Of a stretch of 64,000 nucleotides of DNA, positions 63,836-64,000 are shown one piece after another. This DNA is from Viscum album (taxonomy: Eukaryota; Streptophyta; Magnoliopsida; Santalales; Viscaceae): assembly GCA_963277665.1 (NCBI GenBank), contig OY728142.1, positions 11,794,001 through 11,858,000 on the forward strand, in the 5' to 3' direction. Both the position numbers and the translations under genes were made by a program. The notes beneath the pieces were generated by a model. That model searched no databases. It was given only the letters and a program-made list of their open reading frames with translations, and had not been told where the DNA came from. Numbering within the stretch: position 1 is the stretch's first letter; every line of letters starts with the position of its first letter.

Positions 63836-64000
63836 ACTGACCCTTTGGTAGTAGGTACTCATTCTCTATAGCCACTTGGTTAATTTTCTGGTAATCCACA
63901 TATAACCTCAAACATTGGGTCTTACTAATCCCTTCCTCTGCATGTCACCCAACTATACTCTCAGCTCCTGGAGCTCTATGAGAGCCATCCGATATGCAGC
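63836..64000 (-). pseudogene. Element E reverse transcriptase N-terminal fragment
   Basis: Reading in from 64000 gives AYRMALIELQELRV, then RKGLVRPNV, then LYVDYQKINQVAIENEYLLP. These match the gypsy blocks PYRM.P.EL.ELK, KGFIRPS.S and C.DYR.LN..T.KN.YPLP. The WGAPVLFVKKKDG segment between them is missing. The text after YLLP does not continue into RT; RNase H end sequence appears only about 110 bp later. Confidence 0.8.

Larger units (their letters stand above)
59028..64000 (-). mobile_element. Ty3/gypsy chromovirus, Tekay/Del type, 3' half (E, runs off the window)
   Basis: A 3.35 kb 3' LTR is preceded on the minus strand by a polypurine tract and the 3' part of pol. The LTR runs TGTAATGTCCC to CGGGTCGTGACA with proper TG and CA ends. 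Pol pieces match RT, RNase H, integrase and the chromodomain tail in order. Two internal deletions remove the catalytic cores. E is visibly GC-richer and easier to translate than F1, so it is probably younger. The 5' LTR and gag lie beyond 64000. Confidence 0.9.

Noticed and set aside
1..64000. CRISPR arrays, operons, rRNA genes or organelle insertions
   Set aside because: No regularly spaced short repeats of that kind, no prokaryote-like gene layout and no recognisable rRNA or organelle genes.

Overview
This is a gene-free, very AT-rich block of plant nuclear repeat DNA. No intact cellular gene, tRNA, rRNA, operon or CRISPR array is visible. The longest open frames are about 130 codons and lie inside or antisense to transposon sequence. 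The assignment to a seed plant, probably an angiosperm, rests on the elements present: Ty3/gypsy chromoviruses of Tekay/Del type with tRNA-Met primer sites, an Athila/Tat-like element with a TGGCG-type primer site, Ty1/copia pol remains and a tRNA-derived SINE. I cannot name the species.

Layout from left to right. 455-5725: three units of an unrecognised 1.6-1.85 kb tandem repeat. 5853-15890: a decayed but structurally complete minus-strand chromovirus (F1) with LTR, PBS, gag, protease, RT/RNase H, integrase, chromodomain and LTR. About 16321-21299: minus-strand Ty1/copia remains, interrupted at 20247-20592 by a short poly(A) retroposon flanked by a 10-bp duplication. 21300-49889: a nest of at least three levels. 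A pair of diverged direct repeats (C) is split by a plus-strand large non-autonomous LTR element (B, LTRs about 4.1 kb, interior 2.3 kb). B's 5' LTR is split by a second, minus-strand one (A, LTRs 4946 and 4958 bp, interior 1680 bp), which is flanked by the duplication GTGTA and carries a SINE in its interior. 50056-56619: a minus-strand Athila/Tat-like derivative (D) with no pol, but with a 267-codon frame broken by three stops. 59028-64000: the 3' LTR and 3' pol of a less decayed, GC-richer minus-strand chromovirus (E). E has lost the catalytic cores of RT and integrase and continues past the window.

Elements A and B encode essentially no protein but keep a primer site, polypurine tract and LTR ends, so they were probably mobilised in trans by a chromovirus. 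A's interior still holds a short gag start resembling that of F1, which points to a Tekay-like ancestor. The most unusual signal is inside the LTRs of A and B. Both are built from about 190-200 bp (nucleosome-length) diverged monomers and share a stem-loop core around a CGTACGTACG palindrome, although the two families are otherwise very different and lie in opposite orientations. Several termini read TA where TG is expected, consistent with cytosine-methylation decay.
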